DNA from: Solirubrobacter taibaiensis
GTDB taxonomy: Bacteria; Actinomycetota; Thermoleophilia; Solirubrobacterales; Solirubrobacteraceae
Assembly (NCBI GenBank): GCA_027587225.1
Contig: JAPDDQ010000035.1
Span: forward strand, 22,542-86,541
Length of the DNA: 64,000 nt
Direction of reading: 5' to 3'
A model generated the notes under the pieces. The model did not search any database. It saw only the letters and a program-made list of their open reading frames with translations, and was not told where the DNA came from. The position numbers and the translations under genes were made by a program. The first letter of the stretch is position 1, and the number at the start of each line of letters is the position of its first letter. This document shows, piece after piece, positions 48,701 to 56,321 of this stretch.

Positions 48701-50020
48701 GACGTGGCAGCACGAGCCGCGGTTCTGCGCGACGCGCATGATCTGCTGCTCGGAGTCGAAGTCCATCGAGAGGTTGCCCTGGGCATCCTCGACGAGCTTG
48801 AAGCGCGAGAGCTGGAAGTAGCCGACCCACGGGTCCCACGCCGTCAGCGACGCCTGCGGCGCCGTCGGGGCGTTGGCGATCGGGGTGGTCTGCGTCACGA
48901 CCTGACCGGTCGAGAGCTTGACGTCCGTCACGGTCAGCGGCGAGTAGTACAGATACAGCCACTTGTTGTTGGCGTAGTCGTTATCAATACCCGGGCCGTA
49001 CAGGCCGTCCTCGGACACCGAGTACAGACGGAACTTCGCCGGGGTCGAGGCGGCCTGGAAGTCAGCGACGACCTTCGTCGTGCCGGCAACCGGGTCGTGC
49101 ACGCGGACCTGGCCGGAGCGCAGCGTCTGGATGATGCGACCGTCGTCGAGGCGCAGGAAGCCGATCGGCTCACCCACGTTCGGCGGGGCGGCGATCTTCG
49201 TCTGCTGGTAGTTCGTCAGCACGGTCGCGCCGCAGTCGCTGTAGACCGGGCTGCTCTGACCCGCGGCCCACGCGATCGCGCCCTTGAGGTGCTTGTTCAG
49301 CTCGGCGTCGAAGGCCGCGGCGCTGGTGCCGAGGCCCGTGTAGAAGGAGCGGCCGGCGCTGAAGTCCTTGCACCACGAGATCGGGTGGTCGGCGCCCATG
49401 GTGCCGCCGTCGATGCCGTTGAGCTCCTTGCCCTGCGGCTGCTTGCCGAAGGGATCCTCGACGACCGAGGCGAGCACGTGCGACTTGCCGCGGACGTTGG
49501 CGGCGAAGTTGTAGTAGGACTCGGTGCGGTCCCAGTACTGGGCCAGGTTCTTGCTCGCGTCGTGGACGCGGTCGATGACCTTGATGGTCGCGGCCTGGGA
49601 CGCGGTGCGGCCCGAAGAGCGCGTGCCGAGCAGGTCGGTCATGAACTGCCAGGTCGAGTCGGTCTCGATCGCTGAACCGATGCCGACGTAACCGCCGCCC
49701 TTCTTGTAGTACGCCTCGAAGGCGCTGCGCTGCGTGTCGTTCAACGGGCTCGCTTGGCCCGTGTTGAGGAACACGACGGTGCGGTACGCGTCCAGGCCCT
49801 CGGCCGTGAACTTGCCTCCGACGGCTGCCGGAGCGGGTGCTTCGACGACGCCGTCGGCACCGACGGCACTCGTGATCGCGGCGATGCCAGCGGTGCTGAC
49901 GTCATCCGTGGTGCTGGTAACCACCAGAACCTTGTACGGCTCGACTTCCTTCGCGGAAGCCGTGGCCGGCACGGCCAGAGCCAAGCTCGCCAAAGCGAGG
50001 CTCCAAGCTCTCCTCCCCAT
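45764..50020 (-). CDS. Giant secreted ThuA / sugar-dehydrogenase-like / PKD protein
   Basis: Exported protein of 1,418 residues. Signal peptide: SLALASLALAVPATASA. Order of domains: ThuA-like fold (about 30-265, with YKVLVVTSTTDDVS and GGGYVGIGSAIETD); a glucose/sorbosone-dehydrogenase-like propeller (about 290-960) with an inserted beta segment near 490-590 and several Ca-binding-like loops; a PKD domain (about 1000-1085, YEWDFGDGS); a carbohydrate-binding-like sandwich (about 1170-1290); and a last domain of about 115 residues (45767-46114) shared with the M1 peptidase at 25368-27212. Such proteins probably act on sugars outside the cell. GGAGGAG precedes the ATG. Confidence 0.9.
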   Translation of the reverse strand: MGRRAWSLALASLALAVPATASAKEVEPYKVLVVTSTTDDVSTAGIAAITSAVGADGVVEAPAPAAVGGKFTAEGLDAYRTVVFLNTGQASPLNDTQRSAFEAYYKKGGGYVGIGSAIETDSTWQFMTDLLGTRSSGRTASQAATIKVIDRVHDASKNLAQYWDRTESYYNFAANVRGKSHVLASVVEDPFGKQPQGKELNGIDGGTMGADHPISWCKDFSAGRSFYTGLGTSAAAFDAELNKHLKGAIAWAAGQSSPVYSDCGATVLTNYQQTKIAAPPNVGEPIGFLRLDDGRIIQTLRSGQVRVHDPVAGTTKVVADFQAASTPAKFRLYSVSEDGLYGPGIDNDYANNKWLYLYYSPLTVTDVKLSTGQVVTQTTPIANAPTAPQASLTAWDPWVGYFQLSRFKLVEDAQGNLSMDFDSEQQIMRVAQNRGSCCHVGGDIVFDKDGNLITGTGDDNEAGGVNGGGYGPFNDQLADEQQIVRVNPGVTGGTFTLTFEGQTTAPLPFNATAAQIDAALEALSNIETDEIQVTGTANTAAPANNPNGGGASVYFRRARAQKNQSALTIDGAGLTGGTAPTTFFLTQVEGGYFLPPIGDARRSAANTNDLRGKILRIKPKAGNISAADANKADYGSGSGAYTIPAGNLFPLVAGAPQAKTRPEVHSMGFRNPFRVDVDSDGVIYTSDYSPDANTPSRGRGPAGVGRYEIVRKPSNYGWPTCYSSKLGYWEWEFSEFAVGASTPGRTPLTGAKQIDCGGPTQANTSRWVRDGGPSVEPGLQQLPPVTDPDVWYSYQDNPNATRPVGIGTPCQAYTNPTVGTPAPGSASECPRLFPELYDGGVAPHGMAKYEFDASNPSAVKFPPYYDDSVILGEFGRNTMRELKLDGDNHIQKVNNFLDCGQVNPLSPPMFECDAPMDMAWGKDGAFYLLTYGNGFFTANFDAGMYKWEYVKGARAPRAVLSADVTNGGVPLTVKFSSAGSLDQDPSDSIRYEWDFGDGSPISEEANPTHTYTRAGQFTAVLTVIDSTGKRTSTSTIITAGNTAPVITIETPVEGGTFAFGDKIPYSVTVTDSEDKVIDCQDVEVEFILGHDEHGHGEEEKLGCSGFLQTLEEDVSHGGNVFGVVSAVYTDRGNGAVPGITVTKQIKIRQRKQEVEHATFTNGVLATSTNDTGGGLHMFSLGNNNATDFIRLNGPFNLKNITGITFRFADATAGRVAGSALQNIVLRTGSNTGPIVGTFAVTASGTVVATEPIWKSQSFPLTLEGQNELFLTFSGNNVMLLNYVQFEGQGITVVKAPPVDGTVGGSVPATLSLSLGAPASFGAFTPGVAKEYTASTTANVISSAGDAALSVAPSPAFLTNGAFSLAEPLQVSLSKSAWTAPTSNEIVDIGFKQLIKANDPLRTGSYSKTLTFTLSTTTP

Positions 50021-50040
50021 CTACTCCTCCTTATATGTGG

Positions 50041-50098
50041 GCGACCCTGCTACGCGGAACCTCGCCCTCCCGAGGCAACAGCTGGTCCGCGACCCTGC
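50041..50098 (-). promoter_or_regulatory. Structured 5' leader with duplicated decamer
   Basis: In the 163-base gap before the giant secreted protein, the decamer GCAGGGTCGC occurs twice on the minus strand (50041-50050 and 50089-50098). Between them are nested arms: GCGGA/TCCGC (50054-50058 with 50086-50090) and CCTCG/CGAGG (50060-50064 with 50071-50075). This could be a leader RNA or a tandem protein site. It matches no riboswitch consensus I can recall. Confidence 0.4.
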
Positions 50099-50183
50099 AT
50101 CCGGAACCCATCTGCCGATTGTCAGACAGAAGTTACACGTTCCAGCAACAGATCCTTGCCGGAACTGCGCCCGGAGTCAAGGG

Positions 50184-53100
50184 CTATTTCAGGAAAGAAG
50201 TTCGAAGTGGCGCGTAGCGCGCGAGCGTGAGCTCGCACCACACCGATTTTCCGTCGCTTAAGGGGCGGGTGCCCCAGCGGTGCGCGACCGCGGCGGTGAG
50301 CTGCAGGCCGCGGCCGTGGTCGTCCGCCGGGGTCGGGCGCAGCTTGCGCGGGATCGCCGCGGCGCCGTCGTCGACCTCGATCCGCAGGTGGTCCGGGTTC
50401 CGACGCAGCCGCAACTCCACGGGCGGCCGGCCGTGCAGGATCGCGTTGGTCACGAGCTCGCCCGTGATCAGCAACGCATCATCGCGCAGACGCTCGTCGA
50501 ATCCCCAGGCCTCGAGCGTCTCGGTGGTGAAGACGCGGGCCCGGCGGATCTCGCTCAGGTCGCCGTCGAGCGCGAGCGCCGCCGAGGTCTGCGGCAGCGC
50601 CTCCAGCACGCGGGCCACGAGCAGCGCGACGTCGTCATCGGAGCCGTCGGGCACCAGCGCGTGGACGAGCGCGTCCGGGAGCGTCCCGATCTCCCCTTCG
50701 AGCGCGTCGAGCGTCGCGCCGAGCTGGTCGATGCCGGCGTCGATCACGCGATCGCGCCGCTCGACCAGCCCGTCGGTGTAGAGCGCGAGCAGCGAACCCG
50801 AGCCCAGGGTCGCGGTCGCCTCGGTGAACATCGGCGTGCCCGTGCCGAGCGGCGGGCCGGCGGACTCGTCCAGCCGCTGGGGCGGCGCGCCCGGCGTCGC
50901 GAGCAGTGGCGGCAGATGGCCGGCGTTGGCGTAGGTGAGCGAGCAGTCGCGCGGGTCGAAGACGGCGACGAGGCAGGTCACGATCTGCTCGGCCCCGAGC
51001 TGGCCGACGACGTGGTCGAGCATCTCGAGCACGTCCGCGGGTGAGAGCTCGAGCTGCGCGTAGGCCCGTACGGCGGCGCGCAACTGGCCCATGACGGCGG
51101 CGGCGCGCACGCCGCGGCCGATCACGTCGCCGAGCACGAGCGCCGTGCGCCCCGCGCCGAGGTCGATCACGTCGTACCAGTCGCCGCCGACCTGCGTGCC
51201 TGCCACACCGGCGCGGTAGTAGGCGCCGATCTCGAGCTGCTCGGCGTCGAACGAGCGCTCCGGCATGAGGCTGCGCTGGAGCTCGTCCGCGATCCGCCGC
51301 TCCCGCGCGGCGGCCTCGCGCTCGGCGTGCGCGGCGGCCACCGCCTGCTCGGCCGCGCGCTGCTCGGTGACGTCCTGGACGCTGCCGCGCAGAATGCTCG
51401 GCTCGCCGCCGGCGTCGTGCTCCACCTCGCCGAGCGCGTGGTGCACGCGCGTGCCGAGCGCCGGCGTGACGAACCGCATCTCGACCTCGAAGGACCCGCT
51501 CGTGCGGCCGTTCTCGATCGCCGCGAGCACACGCTCCATGTCCTCGGGGTGCACGCGCTGGATCGCCTGCTCGAACCCGCCGGCCCGCAGCTCCTCGAGC
51601 GTCATGTCGATCTGGCGCAGGTACTCCGGGGAGGCCGTCATCTCGTTCGTGACGAGATCGATCTCCCAGCTGCCGACGCGCGCGAGCCGCTGCGCCTGGT
51701 CGAGCAGGTCGCCGCTGCGGCGCAGCGCGTCGCGCGTGCGGCGCGCACGGTCGAGCTCGATGTTCGCGTGCACGCGCGCGAGCAGCTCGCGCGCCGCGAA
51801 CGGCTTGATCAGGTAGTCGTCGGCGCCCGCTTCGAGCCCTTCGATCGTGCCTTCCTCGCCCGCGCGCGCGGAGACCATGATCACCGGGATGTCGGTGGTC
51901 GCGGGGTCGGCCTGCAGTCCCGCGAGCAGCCCGAAGCCGTCGAGGTTGGGCATCATCACGTCGGTCACGACGAGCTCGGGTGGATCGCGCCGCGCGAGGT
52001 CGAGCGCGACGAGGCCGTCCGGCGCCGTCTGCACCGCGTAGCGGGCGTCGAGCAGCGAGGCGATGTAGGACCGCATGTCGGCGTTGTCGTCGACGACGAG
52101 CACGCGCGGGCGCTCGCCCGCGGGCGAGGCCGGGTGCGCGGCCGCTTCGTCCTCCCCCGGGTCCAGCCAGCGCATCGCCTCGGCCACGAACCCTTCGGCG
52201 TAGCGCTGCGCCGCCGGTGCGGCCGGGTCGCTGACGACCTGGTCGGCCGGCAGGTGCTCGGCGCCGAACGGGATCGTGACCGTGAACGTCGAACCGGCCC
52301 CGGGCGTGGACTCCACGGCCGCCGAGCCGCCGTGGAGCGCGGCCAGCTCGGCCACGAGCGCCAGGCCCACGCCCGTGCCCTCGTGGCTGCGCGACTGCGC
52401 GCCGATCACGCGGTGGAAGCGCTCGAACAGCCGCTCCTGGTTGCTCGGGTCGATGCCGATGCCGGTGTCGACGACCGACAGCTGGACGTCATGGTCCGTG
52501 GCGTACAGCCGCACCGTGATCCCGCCGGTGAAGGTGAACTTCAACGCGTTCGAGACCAGGTTCATCACGATCTTGGCCCACATCTCGGCGTCCACGTAGA
52601 CGGGATCCGGGAGCGGCGGCGTGTCGATCACCAGATCCAGGCCGACGCGGTCGGTCGCCGACTCGAACATGCTCACCAGCTCGGCCGTGTAACGAGCGAG
52701 GTCGGTCGGCGTGTAGGCGGCGTTCACCCGGCCGGACTGCAGGCGCGAGAAGTCCAGCAGCGTGTTGACGAGCTTGAGCAGACGCTGGGCGTTGCGGTGG
52801 ATGCGCTCCACGCGGATGCGCTGCTCGCCCTGCAGGCTCGTCTCCTCGTCGCCGAGCGCGTCCTCGGCCGGCCCGAGCAGCAACGTGAGCGGGGTGCGCA
52901 GCTCGTGGCTGACGTTGGTGAAGAACGCGGTCTTGGCCTCGTCGAGCTCCAACAGGCGTTCGTTGCGCAGGCGCTCCTCCTCGTACGCACGCGCGTTCGT
53001 GAGGCCCGCGGTGATCTGCCCGGCGACGAGCTCGATGAAGCCGCGGTAGCCCTCGTCGAGCGAGCGGTAGCGGTTGAGGCCGGCGACGAAGAAGCCCATC

Positions 53101-53906
53101 GCGGGCGCGCCGAGCGGGACGACGAGCGCGGCGAGCGGCGGCTCGTCCCAGGCGCCGGTGGGCGGATCGAGCGCGTCGATGTCATCGACGAGGATCGCGT
53201 GGTCTACCTCCGGCCAGGTCTCGGCGCCCGGGGTCCACGATTCCCCGCTGTGCGCGGCCAGGCGTGGGCCGTCGTCGTCGTAGAGGTAGACGAGCGTGAA
53301 CGGCAGCGTGCGGCGGTCGGTGTCCAGCGCGCGGGCGGCCGCCGCGAGCACCTCGGGCTCGTCCCGCGCGGAGGAGATCGCCGCGCTGAGGTCGCGCAGC
53401 GTCGCGAGCTGACGCCCGCTGACGACCTGCTCGGTGTCCTCGCTGACGACGCACAGCATCCCCTCGATGCGGCCGTCGTCGCCGGCGAGCGGGCTGTAGG
53501 AGAACGTGTGGTAGGTCTCCTCGACGAACCCGCTGCGCTCGAGAAACAGCAGCAGTGCCTGGTCCCACGTGGCCTCGCCGGTCTGCAGGACGCCCTCGAT
53601 GCGCGGGCCGATGTCGGGCCAGATCTCCGCCCACACCTCCCGCGCCGGGCGGCCGAGCGCCCACGGGTACTTCTTGTCGAGCGTGTCGCGGCGGTACGCG
53701 TCGTTGCAGAAGAACGTGAGCTCCGGCCCCCACGCCATCCACATGCTGAAGCGCGACGTCAGCAGGACCTGGACGATGCTCGCCAGGGCGCGCGGCCACT
53801 GCTCGGGCGGACCGATCGGGGTCGCTTCCCAGTCGACCGCGAGCAGATCCTCTCCGACCGGCCCGCCGGCGGTCAGGGCGGCGCGTGCGTTGCCGCTGTC
53901 GGCCAT
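50184..53906 (-). CDS. Hybrid sensor kinase fused to PP2C phosphatase and RsbW-like kinase
   Basis: A 1,240-residue cytoplasmic protein. In order: PAS-like (about 20-160), GAF (about 175-310), HisKA with phospho-His near 335 (TNVSHELRTPLTLLLGPA), a full ATPase domain (to about 545), a receiver (about 605-725, VVTDVMMPNLDGFG), another PAS (about 750-865), a SpoIIE/PP2C phosphatase (about 885-1095, VGGDWYDVIDLG and LVLGDVIGRG), and a C-terminal RsbW-type ATPase (LVTNAILHGRPPVEL). It thus joins two-component and partner-switching signalling. It follows the STAS gene by six bases, and that protein is its likely partner. Confidence 0.94.
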   Translation of the reverse strand: MADSGNARAALTAGGPVGEDLLAVDWEATPIGPPEQWPRALASIVQVLLTSRFSMWMAWGPELTFFCNDAYRRDTLDKKYPWALGRPAREVWAEIWPDIGPRIEGVLQTGEATWDQALLLFLERSGFVEETYHTFSYSPLAGDDGRIEGMLCVVSEDTEQVVSGRQLATLRDLSAAISSARDEPEVLAAAARALDTDRRTLPFTLVYLYDDDGPRLAAHSGESWTPGAETWPEVDHAILVDDIDALDPPTGAWDEPPLAALVVPLGAPAMGFFVAGLNRYRSLDEGYRGFIELVAGQITAGLTNARAYEEERLRNERLLELDEAKTAFFTNVSHELRTPLTLLLGPAEDALGDEETSLQGEQRIRVERIHRNAQRLLKLVNTLLDFSRLQSGRVNAAYTPTDLARYTAELVSMFESATDRVGLDLVIDTPPLPDPVYVDAEMWAKIVMNLVSNALKFTFTGGITVRLYATDHDVQLSVVDTGIGIDPSNQERLFERFHRVIGAQSRSHEGTGVGLALVAELAALHGGSAAVESTPGAGSTFTVTIPFGAEHLPADQVVSDPAAPAAQRYAEGFVAEAMRWLDPGEDEAAAHPASPAGERPRVLVVDDNADMRSYIASLLDARYAVQTAPDGLVALDLARRDPPELVVTDVMMPNLDGFGLLAGLQADPATTDIPVIMVSARAGEEGTIEGLEAGADDYLIKPFAARELLARVHANIELDRARRTRDALRRSGDLLDQAQRLARVGSWEIDLVTNEMTASPEYLRQIDMTLEELRAGGFEQAIQRVHPEDMERVLAAIENGRTSGSFEVEMRFVTPALGTRVHHALGEVEHDAGGEPSILRGSVQDVTEQRAAEQAVAAAHAEREAAARERRIADELQRSLMPERSFDAEQLEIGAYYRAGVAGTQVGGDWYDVIDLGAGRTALVLGDVIGRGVRAAAVMGQLRAAVRAYAQLELSPADVLEMLDHVVGQLGAEQIVTCLVAVFDPRDCSLTYANAGHLPPLLATPGAPPQRLDESAGPPLGTGTPMFTEATATLGSGSLLALYTDGLVERRDRVIDAGIDQLGATLDALEGEIGTLPDALVHALVPDGSDDDVALLVARVLEALPQTSAALALDGDLSEIRRARVFTTETLEAWGFDERLRDDALLITGELVTNAILHGRPPVELRLRRNPDHLRIEVDDGAAAIPRKLRPTPADDHGRGLQLTAAVAHRWGTRPLSDGKSVWCELTLARYAPLRTSFLK

Positions 53907-53912
53907 CGGGGA

Positions 53913-54263
53913 CTACGCGTCGATGCGTTCTTGCGGGTCGCTGACGATGTCCAGCACCTTCACGAGCCCGGAGAGCTCGAGGATGCGCTGGACCGCTGCC
54001 GCCCCGCCGACGGCCACTGCGAACTGCTCGTCGTGCTCCTGCGCGCGCTTGTGCTGGCCGACGATCACACCCAACCCGCTCGAGTCGATGAACGTGACCT
54101 CGCGCAGATCCAGCACGACGGTCGCCGCGCCGGCCGCCGGGTTCAGGAGCGCTTCCCGCAACTGCGGCGACGTGGCGAGATCGATCTCGCCGGCCGCGAC
54201 GACCACGACGACGCCGTCCCCGCGCGACTCGTGACGAACTTGGAACAAGGGATTCGTTGACAC
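53913..54263 (-). CDS. STAS-domain anti-sigma factor antagonist
   Basis: A 116-residue SpoIIAA/RsbV-type protein. The phosphorylated Ser lies in FIDSSGLGVIVG (S61), within a typical beta-alpha layout starting from VVVVVAAGEIDLATSPQL. When unphosphorylated, such proteins bind an RsbW-like kinase and free a sigma factor. The fused kinase and phosphatase of the next gene, six bases downstream, are the obvious modifying enzymes. ATG at 54261-54263. No sigma-B-type sigma factor is adjacent. Confidence 0.94.
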   Translation of the reverse strand: MSTNPLFQVRHESRGDGVVVVVAAGEIDLATSPQLREALLNPAAGAATVVLDLREVTFIDSSGLGVIVGQHKRAQEHDEQFAVAVGGAAAVQRILELSGLVKVLDIVSDPQERIDA

Positions 54264-54288
54264 CGCGCGCGAGCATACCGGCGCGCTC

Positions 54289-54307
54289 GCTGACGGGGGC
54301 CGTCAGC
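54289..54307. promoter_or_regulatory. Short perfect hairpin in a divergent promoter
   Basis: GCTGACG and CGTCAGC flank GGGGC in the 88-base gap between the STAS gene and the Hcp-like gene. It may be an operator for one or both. An imperfect GCGAGC/GCTCGC pair lies just to its left. No regulator can be named. Confidence 0.3.
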
Positions 54308-54351
54308 GGTTCGTCTGTGGAGCGTCAGCGCGCCCTGATGGATTACGGCCC

Positions 54352-54966
54352 ATGCTGAAGACCAAGCTCCTGACTCTCGCTCTGGCCACCACGGTTGCCG
54401 CTCTGGCGACCACCGGGTCCGCCCAGGCCGCGACCGACTACTTCATGAAGGTCGAAGTCTCGCCGGCCTCGGGCGAAGCGCCGATCAAGGGCGAGAGCGT
54501 CGACCGCGAGTTCCCGCAGGCGATCGAGATCGAGTCCTTCAGCTTCGGCGCCGAGAACCTCACGACCATCGGCAGCGCGAGCGGCGGTGCCGGCACCGGC
54601 AAGGCGACGTTCAACGAGCTGACCATCGACAAGGCCGTCGACTCCACCACCCCGCGATTCCTGAAGATGCTCGCCACGGGCAACCACTTCGCCAGCGTCG
54701 AGATCATCGCCCGCAATTCGAACCCCGCCGGCGGGACGAGCGTCGTGCCGACCCGCACCCTCTTCAACCTGGCGTTCGTGTCCAAGCAGGAGCAGAGCGG
54801 CTCCCGCGGCGAGGCCATGCACGAGAAGCTCACGTTCGCCTACGGCGCCATCGCCCAGGCCACGACGTCCCCGGCCAGCCCGACCAAGCCGAACGTCTTC
54901 ACGAGCTGGAGCGTCGTCACCAACACGCCGATCCGCGACGCGCTGGCCGCCCCCTACCGCGCGTAG
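54352..54966 (+). CDS. Hcp-like protein with Sec signal peptide
   Basis: A 204-residue protein matching the Hcp (type VI tube protein) family after its export signal. Residues 1-26 (LLTLALATTVAALATTGSAQA) form a Sec signal with AQA cleavage. The mature part starts DYFMKVEVSPASGEAPIKGES and continues AIEIESFSFGAEN, KATFNELTIDKAVDSTTP, and a FNLAFVSKQEQSG / KLTFAYGAI pair of strands, the usual Hcp layout. In type VI systems Hcp is not Sec-exported, so this protein must work otherwise, perhaps as a surface or matrix protein. Its end overlaps the convergent gene by 13 bases. Confidence 0.85.
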   Translation: MLKTKLLTLALATTVAALATTGSAQAATDYFMKVEVSPASGEAPIKGESVDREFPQAIEIESFSFGAENLTTIGSASGGAGTGKATFNELTIDKAVDSTTPRFLKMLATGNHFASVEIIARNSNPAGGTSVVPTRTLFNLAFVSKQEQSGSRGEAMHEKLTFAYGAIAQATTSPASPTKPNVFTSWSVVTNTPIRDALAAPYRA

Positions 54967-55268
54967 AGCGCGCCGCGGGCGCTGGTCGCCCGCGCGTACA
55001 TGAGCGGGCTCGACCAGTGCACAAGTGCGAGGTCGCCATGGCGCTCCAGACCCAGAAAGCCCTGGCGGCCTTCGAAGGTGTGGAGCGCCTCGTCGTAGGG
55101 CGCGACCAGGATCGCGCCGCGCTTGGGCGGGCCGTCGACGCTCACGAACCGGTGCGGCGTGTCGTCACGAAGCGCTTTGTAGAGCGTGTGGCCGGACGGG
55201 CCGTCGGCCGCGAAGGCGGCGAGGAACGGCTCGTCCTCCCCAGGCGGAACGGCGTAGAGCTCGATCAC
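54954..55268 (-). CDS. Hypothetical protein coupled to ornithine cyclodeaminase
   Basis: A 104-residue soluble protein. It starts with a beta-strand (MIELYAVPPGEDEPFLAAF), a helix, then TPHRFVSVDG, GAILVAPYDEALHTFEG and LALVHWSSPLMY. The alternating pattern suggests a dimeric alpha/beta-barrel as in small monooxygenases, but key residues cannot be placed. The ATG overlaps the cyclodeaminase stop by four bases, so it is translationally coupled. Function unknown. Confidence 0.65.
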   Translation of the reverse strand: MIELYAVPPGEDEPFLAAFAADGPSGHTLYKALRDDTPHRFVSVDGPPKRGAILVAPYDEALHTFEGRQGFLGLERHGDLALVHWSSPLMYARATSARGALYAR

Positions 55269-56098
55269 GCCAGCGCACCCGCGATCACCGCGTCCTCCCA
55301 GGACATGCCGGAGCTCTTGAACAGGCGGGGCAAAGCTGGGTCCGGGGTCCGCAGGCCGGTGACCAGCTCGGCGAGGGTGACGATCTCACCCTCGCCGAGC
55401 GCACCGGACTGGATCGCGGCGACCACGTCGCCCGCCTCCCGCAGCGCCGAGGTGCGCGACTCCACGACGACCGTCGCGCGGGCCGCGAGTGCGTCGTCGG
55501 TCTCGCGCTTGTCCGGGTCGTGGCTGCCGATCGCGACGACCGTGGCGTGGTCCTGGACGAGCGAGCCGTCGAACACCGGCGTGCCCGACGTCGTGCAACA
55601 GCAGATGATGTCCGCGCTGCTCACGAGCTCGTCGGAAGCGCCCTCACGGCCGACCACGTCGACGTGCTCGATCGGGCGGATCGCGCTGATCGCCGCGATG
55701 TGCGCCTGCGACTGCGGGCCGCGGCCGAAGACGAGGAGCCGCGTTGCGTCGTCGGTGGCGAGGTGCTTCACCGCCAGCGCCGAGACCGCCGCGGTGCGCA
55801 CGTTGGTGACGCCGATCCCGTCGAGGAACGCGACGGGCGCGAGGGTCTCCGCGTCGAACACGATCACGACGCCCTGGATGCGCGGGTCCCCGCCCACGGT
55901 GAGGACCTTCACGGCGATGTGCTTGTCCGCCTCGCTGGGCATGAGGAGCAGCTCGCCGTTGCGGACGCCGACGAACGTGCGGGGCGTGTCGCTTTCCGGG
56001 TCGAGGCCGTTCTTGAGGGCGGTCTCGAGGGCTTCGATGGCTTTGGTCGCTGGGAGTCGCTCGGCGATATCGGCCGCGGAGAGGAGTGTCAGGTCCAC
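55265..56098 (-). CDS. Ornithine cyclodeaminase / mu-crystallin family protein
   Basis: A 277-residue NAD(P)-dependent enzyme. The N-terminal part has LLLMPSEADKHIAVKVLTV with the substrate Lys; the Rossmann part has LLVFGRGPQSQAHIAAISA; the C terminus ends LFKSSGMSWEDAVIAGALA, a family hallmark. Members interconvert ornithine and proline or reduce imino acids such as 1-pyrroline-2-carboxylate. The Rossmann turn GRGPQS departs slightly from GxGxxA. Next gene overlaps by four bases. It is preceded on its strand by a long hairpin repeat and the MFS gene. Confidence 0.9.
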   Translation of the reverse strand: MDLTLLSAADIAERLPATKAIEALETALKNGLDPESDTPRTFVGVRNGELLLMPSEADKHIAVKVLTVGGDPRIQGVVIVFDAETLAPVAFLDGIGVTNVRTAAVSALAVKHLATDDATRLLVFGRGPQSQAHIAAISAIRPIEHVDVVGREGASDELVSSADIICCCTTSGTPVFDGSLVQDHATVVAIGSHDPDKRETDDALAARATVVVESRTSALREAGDVVAAIQSGALGEGEIVTLAELVTGLRTPDPALPRLFKSSGMSWEDAVIAGALA

Positions 56099-56244
56099 GG
56101 GTGGGACGTTGGCACACGTTCAGCTCGGTCCGCGTGCTCGACGGGCGGTCTCGAAGGCTCGCCGATGGGAGGGGGAGCCTGGCGGAGGTGTTCGTTTCGA
56201 CCAGCTCCTGGCCCGATCGACCACACCCGAGCGTAACCGCGCTC

Positions 56245-56319
56245 CGAACAAAGGGGGTATGCCCGGAAACCTTCCTCAGGCGAAAGTTTCCGGGCATACC
56301 CCCTCCCAGCGCGTGTTCG
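56245..56319. repeat. Long stem-loop repeat with CGAACA/TGTTCG ends
   Basis: Inner perfect arms of 19 bases (56252-56270, AGGGGGTATGCCCGGAAAC, with 56286-56304) around a 15-base loop. An outer pair CGAACA (56245-56250) and TGTTCG (56314-56319) flanks it. It lies between the MFS stop and the cyclodeaminase start. On the minus strand the stem is followed by TTTGTT, so it may terminate the MFS transcript. The ends match the other palindromes of this window. Confidence 0.8.
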
Positions 56320-56321
56320 TT

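Noticed and set aside
46493..49675. A 1,060-codon open frame on the plus strand
   Set aside because: Antisense shadow of the ThuA/PKD protein, with low-complexity composition and no recognisable motif.
50021..50183. Known riboswitch (cyclic-di-GMP or cyclic-di-AMP class) before the giant secreted protein
   Set aside because: The conserved cores of those classes as I remember them are not present; only an unnamed hairpin with duplicated decamers can be supported.
51327..54260. A 977-codon open frame on the plus strand
   Set aside because: Antisense shadow of the large sensor protein and the STAS gene.
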